Source: an uncultured Pelagibacteraceae bacterium | GTDB lineage: Bacteria > Pseudomonadota > Alphaproteobacteria > Pelagibacterales > Pelagibacteraceae | DNA length: 64,000 nucleotides | Reading direction: 5' to 3' | Assembly (NCBI GenBank): GCA_902568465.1 | Contig: CACFQR010000005.1 | Location: 1 to 64,000, forward strand | In this document: one piece after another, positions 35,394 through 44,419 of the stretch | How the letters are laid out: each line of letters starts with the position of its first letter | How positions within the stretch are numbered: position 1 is the first letter of the stretch | Program-made: the position numbers and the translations under genes | Notes under the pieces: model-generated | Databases searched by the model: none | The model's input: only the letters and a program-made list of their open reading frames with translations | Told to the model about the DNA's origin: nothing

Positions 35394-35440
35394 GATTCAA
35401 CTTTACGTTGAATTAGACTCTAAATTTATATTTCCGTCAA
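35394..35440 (-). promoter_or_regulatory. Predicted ccrM promoter with two GANTC sites and an inverted repeat
   Basis: Reading the minus strand: TTGACG (35440-35435), a 17-bp spacer, then TCTAAT (35417-35412), a good sigma70-type pair. GAGTC (35420-35416) overlaps the first two bases of the -10 box. GAATC (35398-35394) lies just before the ATG. ATTCAAC-GTAAA-GTTGAAT (35413-35395) is a 7-bp perfect inverted repeat over the expected transcription start. Both pentamers are substrates of the methylase encoded downstream, so methylation feedback is plausible, as described for Caulobacter ccrM. Confidence 0.6.
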
Positions 35441-35464
35441 ATCTTAAAAGAAAAAAAAGGAGTT

Positions 35465-36058
35465 CTATTGTGTTTCACGTGTTTGTCGGAACAATATGTT
35501 GTGTACTGGTTTAAATTTTTTCCTATGGTGGACTGTTGCCCCATATTTTTTAAGATTAAATAAATGTTTTTTAGTGCCGTAACCAAAATTTTTATGCCAA
35601 TCATATTTTGGGTATTTTTTAGATATTTTAATCATAAATAAGTCTCGCGTAACTTTAGCAATTATTGATGCGGCTGAAATACAAGGAATCTTTTCGTCAC
35701 CTTTGATAAAGGTTTTGCATTTTATATTTAAATTTTTTGGAGCATGTATTCCATCTATATAAGCTACAATTGGTTTAAATTTTAATTTATACAGTGCTCT
35801 TTGCATTGATAACAAAGAAGCATTCAAAATATTAATTTTATTTATCTCATCAACACTTGCCATTCCAACAGCATAAATTGAATTTTTTTTTATATAATCT
35901 GAGATTAATAATCTTTTTTTGAAAGGGATTTTTTTTGAATCTTTTATATTTTTGATACTAATATTTTTGTTTAAAATAACCGCAGCAGAAAATACAGGGC
36001 CAGCCAAACACCCTCTACCTACTTCATCAACTCCAGCTACTTTAGTAATCTTTTTCAA
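35465..36058 (-). CDS. rnhB: Ribonuclease HII
   Basis: Removes ribonucleotides embedded in DNA. The 197-aa protein has the catalytic carboxylates in AGVDEVGRGCLAGPV, IAYIDGIHAP and SAASIIAKVTRDLFM, and YPKYDWHKNFGYGTKKH. It lies 10 bp downstream of the uracil-DNA glycosylase gene, forming a repair pair upstream of ccrM. Confidence 0.96.
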   Translation of the reverse strand: MKKITKVAGVDEVGRGCLAGPVFSAAVILNKNISIKNIKDSKKIPFKKRLLISDYIKKNSIYAVGMASVDEINKINILNASLLSMQRALYKLKFKPIVAYIDGIHAPKNLNIKCKTFIKGDEKIPCISAASIIAKVTRDLFMIKISKKYPKYDWHKNFGYGTKKHLFNLKKYGATVHHRKKFKPVHNILFRQTRETQ

Positions 36059-36068
36059 TGTTAATTGT

Positions 36069-36773
36069 TTATAATTTAAGAGTTTTAGACTTTTCTCTAA
36101 TCATTTTTAAATCTATCCAAGCAAATTTTTTTTGGTCAGGCTGCCTCATTAAAAACGCAGGATGGAATGTAGCTATTACCCAAACTTCAATTGATGCTAT
36201 TTTTTTTTGTATCCACCTACCTCTTGCTTTAGATATTACTATTTCATTTCCTATTAAAGCATTTAAAGCTGTACTTCCTAACAATACTAAAATTTTTGGT
36301 TTAATAATTTCAATATGACTTATCAAATATGGAAGATATCTTTGCATTTCCTCCTCAGTAGGCTTTCTATTTTCTGGGGGCCTATAGTTAACAACATTGG
36401 AAATATAAACTTTTTCTCTATTTAATTTAATGGACTCTAACATTTTATTTAACAATTTGCCGGCTCTTCCAACAAAAGGCTTTCCTTCAATATCTTCATT
36501 AGCTCCAGGACCTTCACCAATAAGCATTATTTTTGAATTAATATTGCCATCACTAAAAACCAAGTTTTTTGCACTTTTTTTTAATTCACAATTTTTAATA
36601 GATTGAATTTTTTTTTTAAGTTTATCGAGTTTTTCTGTTTTTGAGCCGGTAAAAATGTTTTGTGAGTTATAAATATTTCTCTTTATTGGGCTATTGCTCA
36701 ATAAATAATTTGCATTCATCAAATTGTAATATTCGATTAAAGCAATTAGTTTTTGATTTAAATCTTTTTTCAT
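36069..36773 (-). CDS. Uracil-DNA glycosylase, family 4-like, without the full Fe-S cysteine set
   Basis: A 234-aa protein. Catalytic/uracil pocket motifs: GEGPGANEDIEGKPFVGRAGKLLNK, NVVNYRPPENRKPT, a KILVLLGSTALNALIG strand and the final FHPAFLMRQP. This is the UdgB/family 4 (SPO1 polymerase-related) fold. Family 4 enzymes normally hold a 4Fe-4S cluster with four Cys. I find one Cys in the whole protein (IKNCELKK), so that cluster cannot form. It may be an alphaproteobacterial branch that dispenses with it. The divergent TPR gene starts 17 bp away. Confidence 0.85.
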   Translation of the reverse strand: MKKDLNQKLIALIEYYNLMNANYLLSNSPIKRNIYNSQNIFTGSKTEKLDKLKKKIQSIKNCELKKSAKNLVFSDGNINSKIMLIGEGPGANEDIEGKPFVGRAGKLLNKMLESIKLNREKVYISNVVNYRPPENRKPTEEEMQRYLPYLISHIEIIKPKILVLLGSTALNALIGNEIVISKARGRWIQKKIASIEVWVIATFHPAFLMRQPDQKKFAWIDLKMIREKSKTLKL

Positions 36774-36790
36774 TTTATAAAGTATAACAT

Positions 36791-38506
36791 ATGAAAATTT
36801 TAATTAAAAAAACTTATATTATAATTTTATTAGTTATGATGTTAAATCAAGCTAATGTTTTTGCCAAAGATAGTAAATTTCTATATACAGGGGAAAATAT
36901 TTCTAATTATTTTTTAGGTTTGATATCAGTTAATAACGATTCTAATAATGAAGCTTTTCAATATTTAAAAAAAGTTCAATTATTAAAAGATGAGCACCAT
37001 AGGTATAATGTTGAATTTATTAGAACGCTTATCCTGCTTGAAAAATTTGATAAAGCATTTACTTTTTCAAAAAAAATATGGAAAAAAGAAGAATTATTTT
37101 TTGAAGTCGATCTTTTATTAGGATTACAGTATTTTTTAAAAAAAGATTATAAAAGTGCCGAAAAACATTTTGTAAGATTAAATTCTATTTCTGAAAATAA
37201 TCCTTTTTTTAAAGATTTTATAGGTAATGTATTAATTGCATGGAGCAAGGCTTCCCAAAAAAAAAAAGCAGAAAGTTTTGAAATTTTAAACAAAATACCA
37301 GAAAGATATATACATCTGAGGCAAACCCAAAGTGCTTTTTTAAACTGTTTTCTTGATACTAAAAATACAAAAAAATCTTTTGAGGAATTGATCTATAATG
37401 AAAGTTATAATTTTTCTAGATATAATTTTTTTCTAGCAAATTATCTGCTTTATAAAAATAAAAAGGAAGAGGCAAAAAAAATAATCGAAACTAGCAGAAA
37501 AAAATATAATTCTAATTTACTTCTTAAACAGACCGAATATTTCATATTAAATGACAAAGGATATAAAGTTAAAAACTTTTTTAATTGTAGATCTGCAGAA
37601 AATTCTCTTAGTGAATTTTTTTACATACTTGCGAATATTTTTTCTGGAGAAAAAGAGTATCAACTATCAAATTTTTACTTAAAAATTTCTACTTATTTAA
37701 ATAATAACTTCTTATCAAATAATGCTCTTCTCGCTGAAAATTATTACTTTCAAAATCAAGATGTACAATCAAAAAAAATTTATAAATCATTAAAAAAAAT
37801 TGGTACGGTATATTCATGGTACGCATCAAAGAGTGTTGCTACGATATTAAAAAGTGAAAAAGGAACTGAATATGCAGTTGGAATACTAGAAGAGGCTTTC
37901 AATTTAATACCAAAACCTAATTACGAACATTATTACGATTTTGCAAATTTTTATAAAGAGAATGAGTATTATAAGAAATCTATTGAGTATTACTCTCTTG
38001 CTTTAAAAGACATTAACGAAGATCATTCTTTATTTCCTAAAATATTAGATAGAAGAGGTACAAGTTATGAAAGAATTGGAAAGTGGGAAAAGGCGGAAGA
38101 AGATTTAATGGGATCTCTAAAAATAATTCCAGATCAACCTCACGTCTTAAATTATTTAGCTTATTCCTGGGTAGATAAAGGTATTAATTTAGACAAAGGA
38201 TTAGAAATGCTAAAAAAAGCTAACTCCTTGAAACAAAATGATGGCTATATAACTGATTCACTTGGCTGGGCCTACTATGCAAAAAAAAATTATATACAAG
38301 CAGAAAAATATTTGCAGGAAGCTGTTGAGTTATTGCCTTCAGACCCAATCATAAATGATCACTATGCTGACGTTTTGTGGATGCTTAATAAAAATATTCA
38401 AGCAAGATATTTTTGGGATTATGTTTTAAATTTAGAAGAAACAGAACAGGAATTAAAAGATAAAATTAATAAAAAATTGCTTTTTGGTATCAATAAAAAG
38501 TTGTAA
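36791..38506 (+). CDS. TPR-repeat protein, exported
   Basis: A 571-aa protein with a signal peptide (IIILLVMMLNQANVFAKDS) and helical TPR-like repeats, best seen in the C-terminal half (SLFPKILDRRGTSYERIGKWEKAEEDLMGSLKIIP; DSLGWAYYAKKNYIQAEKYLQEAVELLPSDP). The layout fits the tetratricopeptide proteins often found before ispE in alphaproteobacteria; their role is unknown but they may be periplasmic scaffolds. The upstream gap is only 17 bp. ispE follows after 7 bp. Confidence 0.85.
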   Translation: MKILIKKTYIIILLVMMLNQANVFAKDSKFLYTGENISNYFLGLISVNNDSNNEAFQYLKKVQLLKDEHHRYNVEFIRTLILLEKFDKAFTFSKKIWKKEELFFEVDLLLGLQYFLKKDYKSAEKHFVRLNSISENNPFFKDFIGNVLIAWSKASQKKKAESFEILNKIPERYIHLRQTQSAFLNCFLDTKNTKKSFEELIYNESYNFSRYNFFLANYLLYKNKKEEAKKIIETSRKKYNSNLLLKQTEYFILNDKGYKVKNFFNCRSAENSLSEFFYILANIFSGEKEYQLSNFYLKISTYLNNNFLSNNALLAENYYFQNQDVQSKKIYKSLKKIGTVYSWYASKSVATILKSEKGTEYAVGILEEAFNLIPKPNYEHYYDFANFYKENEYYKKSIEYYSLALKDINEDHSLFPKILDRRGTSYERIGKWEKAEEDLMGSLKIIPDQPHVLNYLAYSWVDKGINLDKGLEMLKKANSLKQNDGYITDSLGWAYYAKKNYIQAEKYLQEAVELLPSDPIINDHYADVLWMLNKNIQARYFWDYVLNLEETEQELKDKINKKLLFGINKKL

Positions 38507-38513
38507 TGATTAA

Positions 38514-39377
38514 GTGAAAAATTATATTATAAAATCCTATTGTAAAATAAATTTATCTTTAAATGTATTGAAGAAATTAAAGAGCGGTTACCACAGGATA
38601 ACATCTTTGATAACTTTTTGTAACTTACACGATATTATATCAATTTCTAAAATTGAAAGTATAAAAGACGATATAATATTTACTGGTAGATTTAATAAAG
38701 GTATCAAAAAAAACTCTAATACTATTGTTAAAGTTTTAAAAATTTTAAGAGAGCAAAAATTACTTAATAATCATAAATTTAAAATAAACGTAAAAAAAAA
38801 TATACCTCATGGATCCGGACTAGGTGGAGGATCCTCAAATGCTGCAAGCTTGTTAAATTACTTTAATTCAAAAATGAAATTACAACTTAATAATAAAGAA
38901 ATAAAAAAAATGGCAAAAAACATTGGCTTTGATGTTCCTGTAAATTTAGATAAAAAAAATACAATTTTAACTGGGAAGAATGACAAATTAATAAGAATTA
39001 AACAAAAATTAAATTTAAACATATTAATTGTTTATCCAAATGTAATTTGCTCAACAAAAAAAATTTATCGAAAAAATAAAAAAAAAAGTTATTTTAAAAA
39101 AAGGTCGCTTTTTATACCTAAAAACAAATATAAATTGATTCAGTTTTTGAAAAGAGAAAATAATGATCTTGAGAAAACTGTAATTAAAACCTATCCGATT
39201 GTAGGTGAACTGATCGATACAATTAAATCCACAAAAGGTTGTTATTTTTCCAGAATTACAGGCTCTGGATCAGCATGTATTGGAATATTTTCTAATATCA
39301 AGAATGCTAATTATGCTAGAAGAATAATAAAATTAAAATATCCAAAATATTGGTGTCTTGTATCAAAAACTATATAA
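38514..39377 (+). CDS. ispE: 4-diphosphocytidyl-2-C-methyl-D-erythritol kinase
   Basis: GHMP kinase of the non-mevalonate isoprenoid pathway. The 287-aa protein shows YCKINLSLNVLKKLKSGYH, the ATP-binding NIPHGSGLGGGSSNAASLL, and a C-terminal GHMP motif ITGSGSACIGIF. The start is GTG 38514; the nearby ATG at 38506 is followed at once by a stop. It is 34 bp upstream of the tRNA-Gln gene on the same strand. Confidence 0.95.
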   Translation: MKNYIIKSYCKINLSLNVLKKLKSGYHRITSLITFCNLHDIISISKIESIKDDIIFTGRFNKGIKKNSNTIVKVLKILREQKLLNNHKFKINVKKNIPHGSGLGGGSSNAASLLNYFNSKMKLQLNNKEIKKMAKNIGFDVPVNLDKKNTILTGKNDKLIRIKQKLNLNILIVYPNVICSTKKIYRKNKKKSYFKKRSLFIPKNKYKLIQFLKRENNDLEKTVIKTYPIVGELIDTIKSTKGCYFSRITGSGSACIGIFSNIKNANYARRIIKLKYPKYWCLVSKTI

Positions 39378-39411
39378 AATAAATCTTTTGTGGTATATCT
39401 CAGTCATAAAT

Positions 39412-39485
39412 TGGGGCGTAGCCAAGCGGTAAGGCAGCGGTTTTTGGTACCGCCATCCTAGGTTCGAATCCTAGCGCCCCAGCCA
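39412..39485 (+). tRNA. tRNA-Gln (anticodon UUG)
   Basis: A complete cloverleaf by eye: acceptor TGGGGCG/CGCCCCA, D stem GCC/GGC, anticodon stem GCGGT/ACCGC with loop TTTTGGT (anticodon TTG at 39444-39446), T stem CTAGG/CCTAG with loop TTCGAAT, discriminator G and an encoded CCA (39483-39485). It is the only tRNA gene I found in the window. It lies 5 bp before the ATG of the CCA-adding enzyme. Confidence 0.98.
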
Positions 39486-39490
39486 AAAAA

Positions 39491-40783
39491 ATGCTGGGAA
39501 AAATAAGAGATATCATATTAAAAACTGACCAAATTCTATATAAAAAATTTGGTTCAGATAAAAGTCTTAAAATTTTAGAAAATATAAAAGAAGCCAGAAT
39601 AATTTTTTCATATCTCAATGAAATTGGAGAGGAAAGCAAAGTGAGGTTTGTAGGAGGTTGTATTAGAAAGGCTCTTACAGGTGAAAGAATTGATGATATT
39701 GATTTAGCAACCTCGCTTACGCCCGATGAAATAAAAAAAAAATTAAATAAAGAAAATATTAAAATTATTGATACAGGTATAAGCCATGGAACTTTAACCG
39801 TTATTTTAAATAATAAAAAGTTTGAAATTACAACTTTAAGAAAAGATATTTCGACAGATGGAAGACATGCAAATATAGAGTTTACCTCTAATTGGGAGCA
39901 GGACGCCTTAAGAAGAGACTTTACCATCAATGCAATCTATGCAGATATAGAGGGACGTATTTTTGATCCTTTTGATGGAATATCTGATTTAAGAAATGGA
40001 AAAATAAAATTTATAGGTCAAGCAAAGGAAAGAATTCAAGAAGACTATTTAAGAATTCTTCGATATTTTAGGTTTTATACTCAATATAGTAAAGAAGATC
40101 ACGATAAAGAAACAATCCAGCCAATAAAACAATATATTAATGGATTGAATAATATTTCTAAAGAGAGAATATTTGATGAATTAAAAAAAATTTTAGGACT
40201 TAAAAATATTTACACCCTTTTTTCAAATAAGGATTCAGTTGAAATAATTCTAAATATATTTCCACAATTTAAGTATCACGAAAGATTAAAAAAAATTAAT
40301 TATTTAGCAGATTCTTTAAAAGAAAAATACGATAAGTATTTAATTTTAGCACTTCTTATTTTAGACGAGACAAATGATTATGAATATTTTTGTCATAAAT
40401 ATAAAACTTCTAATAATTTAAAAAATAGACTTAAAACTATTTCTGAAAAGTTGCCAAATTTTAAAAACAAAAGATTTTATCATAAAGAAAATATTAAAAA
40501 ATTAATTTATCTAACAAGCAAGGAAAATGTTAAAGATTTTTTGTTATTTTCAGCTTGTTTAAAAACTAAAGTTTCAAATATCGAAGAATTAATTGAATAT
40601 TTAAATGTTTGTAAAGTTCCAAAATTTCCTATCACTGGAGATTATTTAATAGGTCATGGTTATAAAACAGGCAAAATGCTTGGGCAAAAACTTAAGTTTT
40701 TGGAAGAAAAATGGATTGAAAATAATTTTATAATTGAGAAAAAAGTAATAGAAAAATCTTTTGATAAAGATAATAAATATTAA
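39491..40783 (+). CDS. cca: CCA tRNA nucleotidyltransferase / poly(A) polymerase family
   Basis: Adds or repairs the 3' CCA of tRNAs. The 430-aa class II nucleotidyltransferase has VRFVGGCIRKALTG, the catalytic RIDDIDLAT (DxD), GISHGTLTVIL, RRDFTINAIYADIEGRIFDPFDGISDL and RIQEDYLRILRYFRFY. About 50 residues precede the first motif, a little longer than usual, but no later Met fits. Only 5 bp separate it from the encoded CCA of tRNA-Gln, so its mRNA is probably released by tRNA 3' processing. Its stop overlaps the convergent greA stop by 4 bp. Confidence 0.94.
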   Translation: MLGKIRDIILKTDQILYKKFGSDKSLKILENIKEARIIFSYLNEIGEESKVRFVGGCIRKALTGERIDDIDLATSLTPDEIKKKLNKENIKIIDTGISHGTLTVILNNKKFEITTLRKDISTDGRHANIEFTSNWEQDALRRDFTINAIYADIEGRIFDPFDGISDLRNGKIKFIGQAKERIQEDYLRILRYFRFYTQYSKEDHDKETIQPIKQYINGLNNISKERIFDELKKILGLKNIYTLFSNKDSVEIILNIFPQFKYHERLKKINYLADSLKEKYDKYLILALLILDETNDYEYFCHKYKTSNNLKNRLKTISEKLPNFKNKRFYHKENIKKLIYLTSKENVKDFLLFSACLKTKVSNIEELIEYLNVCKVPKFPITGDYLIGHGYKTGKMLGQKLKFLEEKWIENNFIIEKKVIEKSFDKDNKY

Positions 40784-41256
40784 ATGTATTTTATTTCGGT
40801 TATTTCAAAATTTTTTTCGCCAGCCGGAGTTTGCACTACGACTAACTCTTTAACTTTTTTTCCAATTAGAGCCTTGCCGACTGGAGATCTAAAGTAGATA
40901 TAGTTTTTTGTAATATCTGCCTCATCTTTTCCTACTATTTTATAAGTTTTTTTTTCATTATTTTCCAAATCTATAAGAAAAACTGTTGAGCCAAAAACTA
41001 CATTATTTTTATTTTCTAATTTAGTTACATCAATTACATTTGCTCTTGCTATTAAATCATTTATTTCAATTATTCTTCCCTCAATTTTTGCCTGCTCTTC
41101 CTTTGCTGCATGATATTCTGCATTTTCTTTTAAATCACCATGACCCCTCGCTTCAGCTATTGCTTCAACTATTTTTGGTCTTTTAATTTTTTTAAGGTTC
41201 TCTAATTCTTGCTTTATTTTTTTAAGACCTTCAATCGTTATTGGCTCTTTATCCAT
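40780..41256 (-). CDS. greA: Transcription elongation factor GreA
   Basis: Stimulates transcript cleavage in backtracked RNA polymerase. The 158-aa protein has the N-terminal coiled coil (TIEGLKKIKQELENLKKIKRPKIVEAIAEARGHGDLKENAEYHAAKEEQ, quoted here only as the family's hallmark region) with the acidic tip DLKENAEY, and the C-terminal FKBP-like domain ending SPVGKALIGKKVKE. It follows hemF by 3 bp. Confidence 0.96.
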   Translation of the reverse strand: MDKEPITIEGLKKIKQELENLKKIKRPKIVEAIAEARGHGDLKENAEYHAAKEEQAKIEGRIIEINDLIARANVIDVTKLENKNNVVFGSTVFLIDLENNEKKTYKIVGKDEADITKNYIYFRSPVGKALIGKKVKELVVVQTPAGEKNFEITEIKYI

Positions 41257-41259
41257 AAA

Positions 41260-42069
41260 TTATTCCCAGTTTGCACTTGGTGGCATAGACATTAAAATTG
41301 CTTTTGGATTTCCACCACTATTTAAACCAAATTTAGTACCTTTGTCATATAATAAATTAAATTCTACATATCTACCTCTTTTAATAAGCTGAAGATCCTT
41401 TTCTTTTTTTTTCCATTTTAAAAACATTTTTTTCCTTATGATGTTTCTTACGAGGTTATTAAATGTCAAACCTATATCCTTTACGAACAAAAAGTCTTTT
41501 TCCCAACTACTCATTTTATAATCAAAAAAGATTCCTCCTATTCCTCGAGCTTCTTTTCTATGCGGTAAATAAAAATAATTATCACACTGCTTCTTATATT
41601 TTGGATAATACTTTTTATTGTGAAAGTCGCATATTTTTTTTAATTCCTCATGAAAGTATTTTTTTTCTTTAATATCAATTAGACATGGAGTTACATCCAT
41701 ACCACCACCAAACCAATTCTTTTTTGTACAAATAAATCTTGTATTGAAATGCATAGCTGGAATTTTTGGACTTTTTGGGTGTAAAATTACCGAAACACCT
41801 GAAGACCAAAATTTTAAATTGTTTTTTGCACCAGGAATTTTTTTTGCCAACTCTTTGGATAATTTCCCTTTTACGTTTGAAAAAGCTACACCTCCTTTTT
41901 CTACTACTTTTCCATTAATTGTCCTATACTCACCATATTTCCATTTGTTTTTTTTAAATTTTGTTTTTGAACCATAATCTTTTTCTATTTCCTCAACAGT
42001 TTTACAAATAACTTCCTGCAAGTCTATGAACCATTCTTTAGCTAATTTTTTTTTTTTATCTATCTTCAT
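41260..42069 (-). CDS. hemF: Oxygen-dependent coproporphyrinogen III oxidase
   Basis: Makes protoporphyrinogen IX in heme synthesis, using O2. The 269-aa protein shows GGVAFSNVKGKL, AMHFNTRFICT, WFGGGMDVTPCL, HRKEARGIGGIFFDY and GRYVEFNLLYDKGTKFGL, all HemF signatures. This fits an aerobic life style and supplies heme to the oxidase and bc1 complex in the window. It abuts trmL (stop and start adjacent) and precedes greA. Confidence 0.96.
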   Translation of the reverse strand: MKIDKKKKLAKEWFIDLQEVICKTVEEIEKDYGSKTKFKKNKWKYGEYRTINGKVVEKGGVAFSNVKGKLSKELAKKIPGAKNNLKFWSSGVSVILHPKSPKIPAMHFNTRFICTKKNWFGGGMDVTPCLIDIKEKKYFHEELKKICDFHNKKYYPKYKKQCDNYFYLPHRKEARGIGGIFFDYKMSSWEKDFLFVKDIGLTFNNLVRNIIRKKMFLKWKKKEKDLQLIKRGRYVEFNLLYDKGTKFGLNSGGNPKAILMSMPPSANWE

Positions 42070-42513
42070 TTATTGATTTTGTCTTAAAGCTTCTGAAACA
42101 GTTATAGCTGCTGCAATAGCAATATTTAGAGATCTTGCATTTTTTTTTAAAGGTATTTTTAATCTTTCATAGGAATTGCTATGAACTATTTTTGGAACAC
42201 CTTCACTTTCTCTTCCAAAGAGCAAAGTATCTTTTTGATTAAATTTAAAATTTGTGTATTTTTTTTTTGCTTTAGTGGTCATAAGTATAATTCTGGAGTC
42301 CTTTTTCTTAATCAAAAAATTTTCATATGAACTATAAGTTTTTATTTTACTTTTATTTAAATAGTCCATAGCAACCTTTTTTAATCTTTTATCATTAAGC
42401 TGGAAACCACAAGGTTCTATTATTTCAAGTGTTGTTCCAAAACAAGCACATAAGCGAATAATTGCTGCTGTATTTTGAGGAATATCAGGTTGATATAAAG
42501 CAATATTAAACAT
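42070..42513 (-). CDS. trmL: tRNA (cytidine/uridine-34-2'-O)-methyltransferase
   Basis: SPOUT methyltransferase for the wobble base of tRNA-Leu. The 147-aa protein begins MFNIALYQPDIPQNTAAIIRLCACFG, has the knot LLFGRESEGVPKIVHS and ends with the SAM-binding RSLNIAIAAAITVSEALRQ. The first gene of a trmL-hemF-greA set; divergent from petA across 100 bp. Confidence 0.93.
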   Translation of the reverse strand: MFNIALYQPDIPQNTAAIIRLCACFGTTLEIIEPCGFQLNDKRLKKVAMDYLNKSKIKTYSSYENFLIKKKDSRIILMTTKAKKKYTNFKFNQKDTLLFGRESEGVPKIVHSNSYERLKIPLKKNARSLNIAIAAAITVSEALRQNQ

Positions 42514-42613
42514 TTTTTAGTTGTGTATTAATTTGTGTGTCATTCTGACCCTAGCAAATTTATATTAATTATAATTAATTAGTAATATATAATACATACG
42601 TGCATCAAATATT
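42514..42613 (+). promoter_or_regulatory. Divergent trmL/petA promoter region
   Basis: A 100-bp AT-rich spacer. A perfect TATAAT (42588-42593) lies 20 bp before the petA ATG; a weak -35 (TTAATT, 42565-42570) lies 17 bp upstream of it. TTAATTATAATTAA (42565-42578) is a 14-bp palindrome, which could be an operator or chance in such AT-rich DNA. No strong promoter for trmL was identified on the other strand. Confidence 0.45.
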
Positions 42614-43126
42614 ATGAGTAAGGAATTAAAGCCAAAAAGAAGAGATTTTCTCTTTACAGCTACATACACAATTGGTGCTGTAGGTATAGGAGCAGCAATT
42701 TGGCCTTTAATAGATCAGATGAACCCAGATTCATCTGTAAAGGCATTATCAACAACAGAAGTTGATATTAGTAACGTCGAGCCAGGAAAAACTATAACGG
42801 TACTATGGAGAGGAAAACCAATTTTTATTAGAAGAAGAACTAAAAAAGAGATTGATGAAGCTGGGGCAGTAGATTTAAAGGACCTAAAAGATCCAGAAAA
42901 AGATTCAGATAGAGCAAAAAATCCAGAGTGGTTAGTGATGGTAGGAGTTTGTACTCATTTAGGATGCGTTCCACTAGACAACAAAGGAGATTATAACGCT
43001 TGGTTTTGTCCATGCCATGGCTCACATTATGATACTTCAGGAAGAATCAGAAAGGGACCTGCACCAACCAACTTAGAAATACCTAAATATGAATTCGTAA
43101 ATAATAACACGATCAAAATAGGTTAA
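42614..43126 (+). CDS. petA: Ubiquinol-cytochrome c reductase iron-sulfur (Rieske) subunit
   Basis: 2Fe-2S subunit of the bc1 complex. The 170-aa protein has a twin-arginine-like N-terminus ([26 protein letters not shown]) serving as membrane anchor, and cluster ligands in CTHLGCVP and [22 protein letters not shown]. First gene of petABC, which passes electrons towards the oxidase encoded at 17-21 kb. Confidence 0.97.
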   Translation: MSKELKPKRRDFLFTATYTIGAVGIGAAIWPLIDQMNPDSSVKALSTTEVDISNVEPGKTITVLWRGKPIFIRRRTKKEIDEAGAVDLKDLKDPEKDSDRAKNPEWLVMVGVCTHLGCVPLDNKGDYNAWFCPCHGSHYDTSGRIRKGPAPTNLEIPKYEFVNNNTIKIG

Positions 43127-43132
43127 TTTTAT

Positions 43133-44419
43133 ATGAGTGAAAACAAATATATTCCCAAAACAAAATTAGCTAAATGGTTTGATAGTCGTTTACCTCTTTT
43201 ATCTTTATCTCATCATTTAAAAGAATATCCAACGCCTAAAAATTTAAATTACTGGTGGACATTTGGAGGCATATTAACATTTTGCTTAATTACCCAAATT
43301 GTAACAGGAGTTATACTTGGTATGCATTACGTGGCTCACACGGATCATGCTTTTGAAAGCATAGAACACATAATGAGAGATGTTAATTATGGATGGTTGC
43401 TTAGATATGTGCATGCAAATGGGGCTTCAATGTTTTTTTTAGCTGTTTACATTCATATTTTTAGAGGTTTGTTTTATGGTTCATATAAAGCTCCAAGAGA
43501 AGTTATTTGGATAATCGGAGTAATTATTTATTTGCTAATGATGGCTACAGCTTTCATGGGTTATGTTTTGCCTTGGGGGCAAATGAGTTTCTGGGGAGCA
43601 ACCGTAATAACAAATTTATTTAGCGCAATACCTTTAGTTGGAGAAAGTATTACAACATGGCTTTGGGGCGGATATGCTGTCGATAATCCAACTTTGACCA
43701 GGTTTTATGCTTTACATTATTTACTTCCATTTTTAATTTTTGGTTTAATTATACTTCATATTTGGGCTCTACACGTTCCAGGAAATAACAACCCAACAGG
43801 AATTGATGTTAAGAAAAATAGCAACGAAACTATGCCATTTCATCCATATATGGTCATGAAAGATATAACCGCTTTATTAGTTTTTATAATTATATTTTTT
43901 TGGTTTGTATTTTTTGCACCAAATGCTTTAGGACACCCAGATAATTATATTGAAGCTAATCCATTAGTAACTCCAACACACATTGTTCCTGAGTGGTACC
44001 TATTACCTTTTTATGCAATTTTAAGAGCTATACCTAGTAAACTTGGAGGAGTTATCTTTATGTTTGCTGCAATTTTTGTATTAGTTTTGTTACCATGGCT
44101 TGATACATCAAAAGTTAGATCTTCAACATTTAGACCACTATATAAAAAGTTTTTCTGGGTTTTGGTGGCTACTGTTATTTTATTAGGATACCTAGGGGCA
44201 AAACCTCCTGAGGGGATTTATTTAGTTTTGTCGAGAATAGCAACTGCGTATTATTTTATTCATTTTTTAATATTGCTACCCGTTCTTGGACGCTATGAAA
44301 AAACAGATCCATTACCAATGAGCATTTCCGATCCAGTTTTAGATAAACCTGGTTTAATTGATAAGTTTAAAAAAGCAGCAGGACAATATGAAGGTGAAAA
44401 TGTTGGGTCTTTTAAATAG
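43133..44419 (+). CDS. petB: Cytochrome b of the bc1 complex
   Basis: Core membrane subunit with two b hemes and the quinol sites. The 428-aa protein has eight or so helices, His pairs for the hemes (for example [19 protein letters not shown] and [23 protein letters not shown]), the Qo-site PEWYLLP (the PEWY motif) and [19 protein letters not shown]. It starts 6 bp after petA and its 3' end overlaps petC. Confidence 0.98.
   Translation: MSENKYIPKTKLAKWFDSRLPLLSLSHHLKEYPTPKNLNYWWTFGGILTFCLITQIVTGVILGMHYVAHTDHAFESIEHIMRDVNYGWLLRYVHANGASMFFLAVYIHIFRGLFYGSYKAPREVIWIIGVIIYLLMMATAFMGYVLPWGQMSFWGATVITNLFSAIPLVGESITTWLWGGYAVDNPTLTRFYALHYLLPFLIFGLIILHIWALHVPGNNNPTGIDVKKNSNETMPFHPYMVMKDITALLVFIIIFFWFVFFAPNALGHPDNYIEANPLVTPTHIVPEWYLLPFYAILRAIPSKLGGVIFMFAAIFVLVLLPWLDTSKVRSSTFRPLYKKFFWVLVATVILLGYLGAKPPEGIYLVLSRIATAYYFIHFLILLPVLGRYEKTDPLPMSISDPVLDKPGLIDKFKKAAGQYEGENVGSFK

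Noticed and set aside
39400-39930. 176-aa minus-strand ORF over tRNA-Gln and the start of cca
   Set aside because: It covers a clear tRNA and the catalytic domain of cca in antisense; no start context or motif supports it.
42565-42578. 14-bp palindrome TTAATTATAATTAA as a petA operator
   Set aside because: Pure A/T palindromes are common by chance in this composition; kept only as a note in the promoter region.
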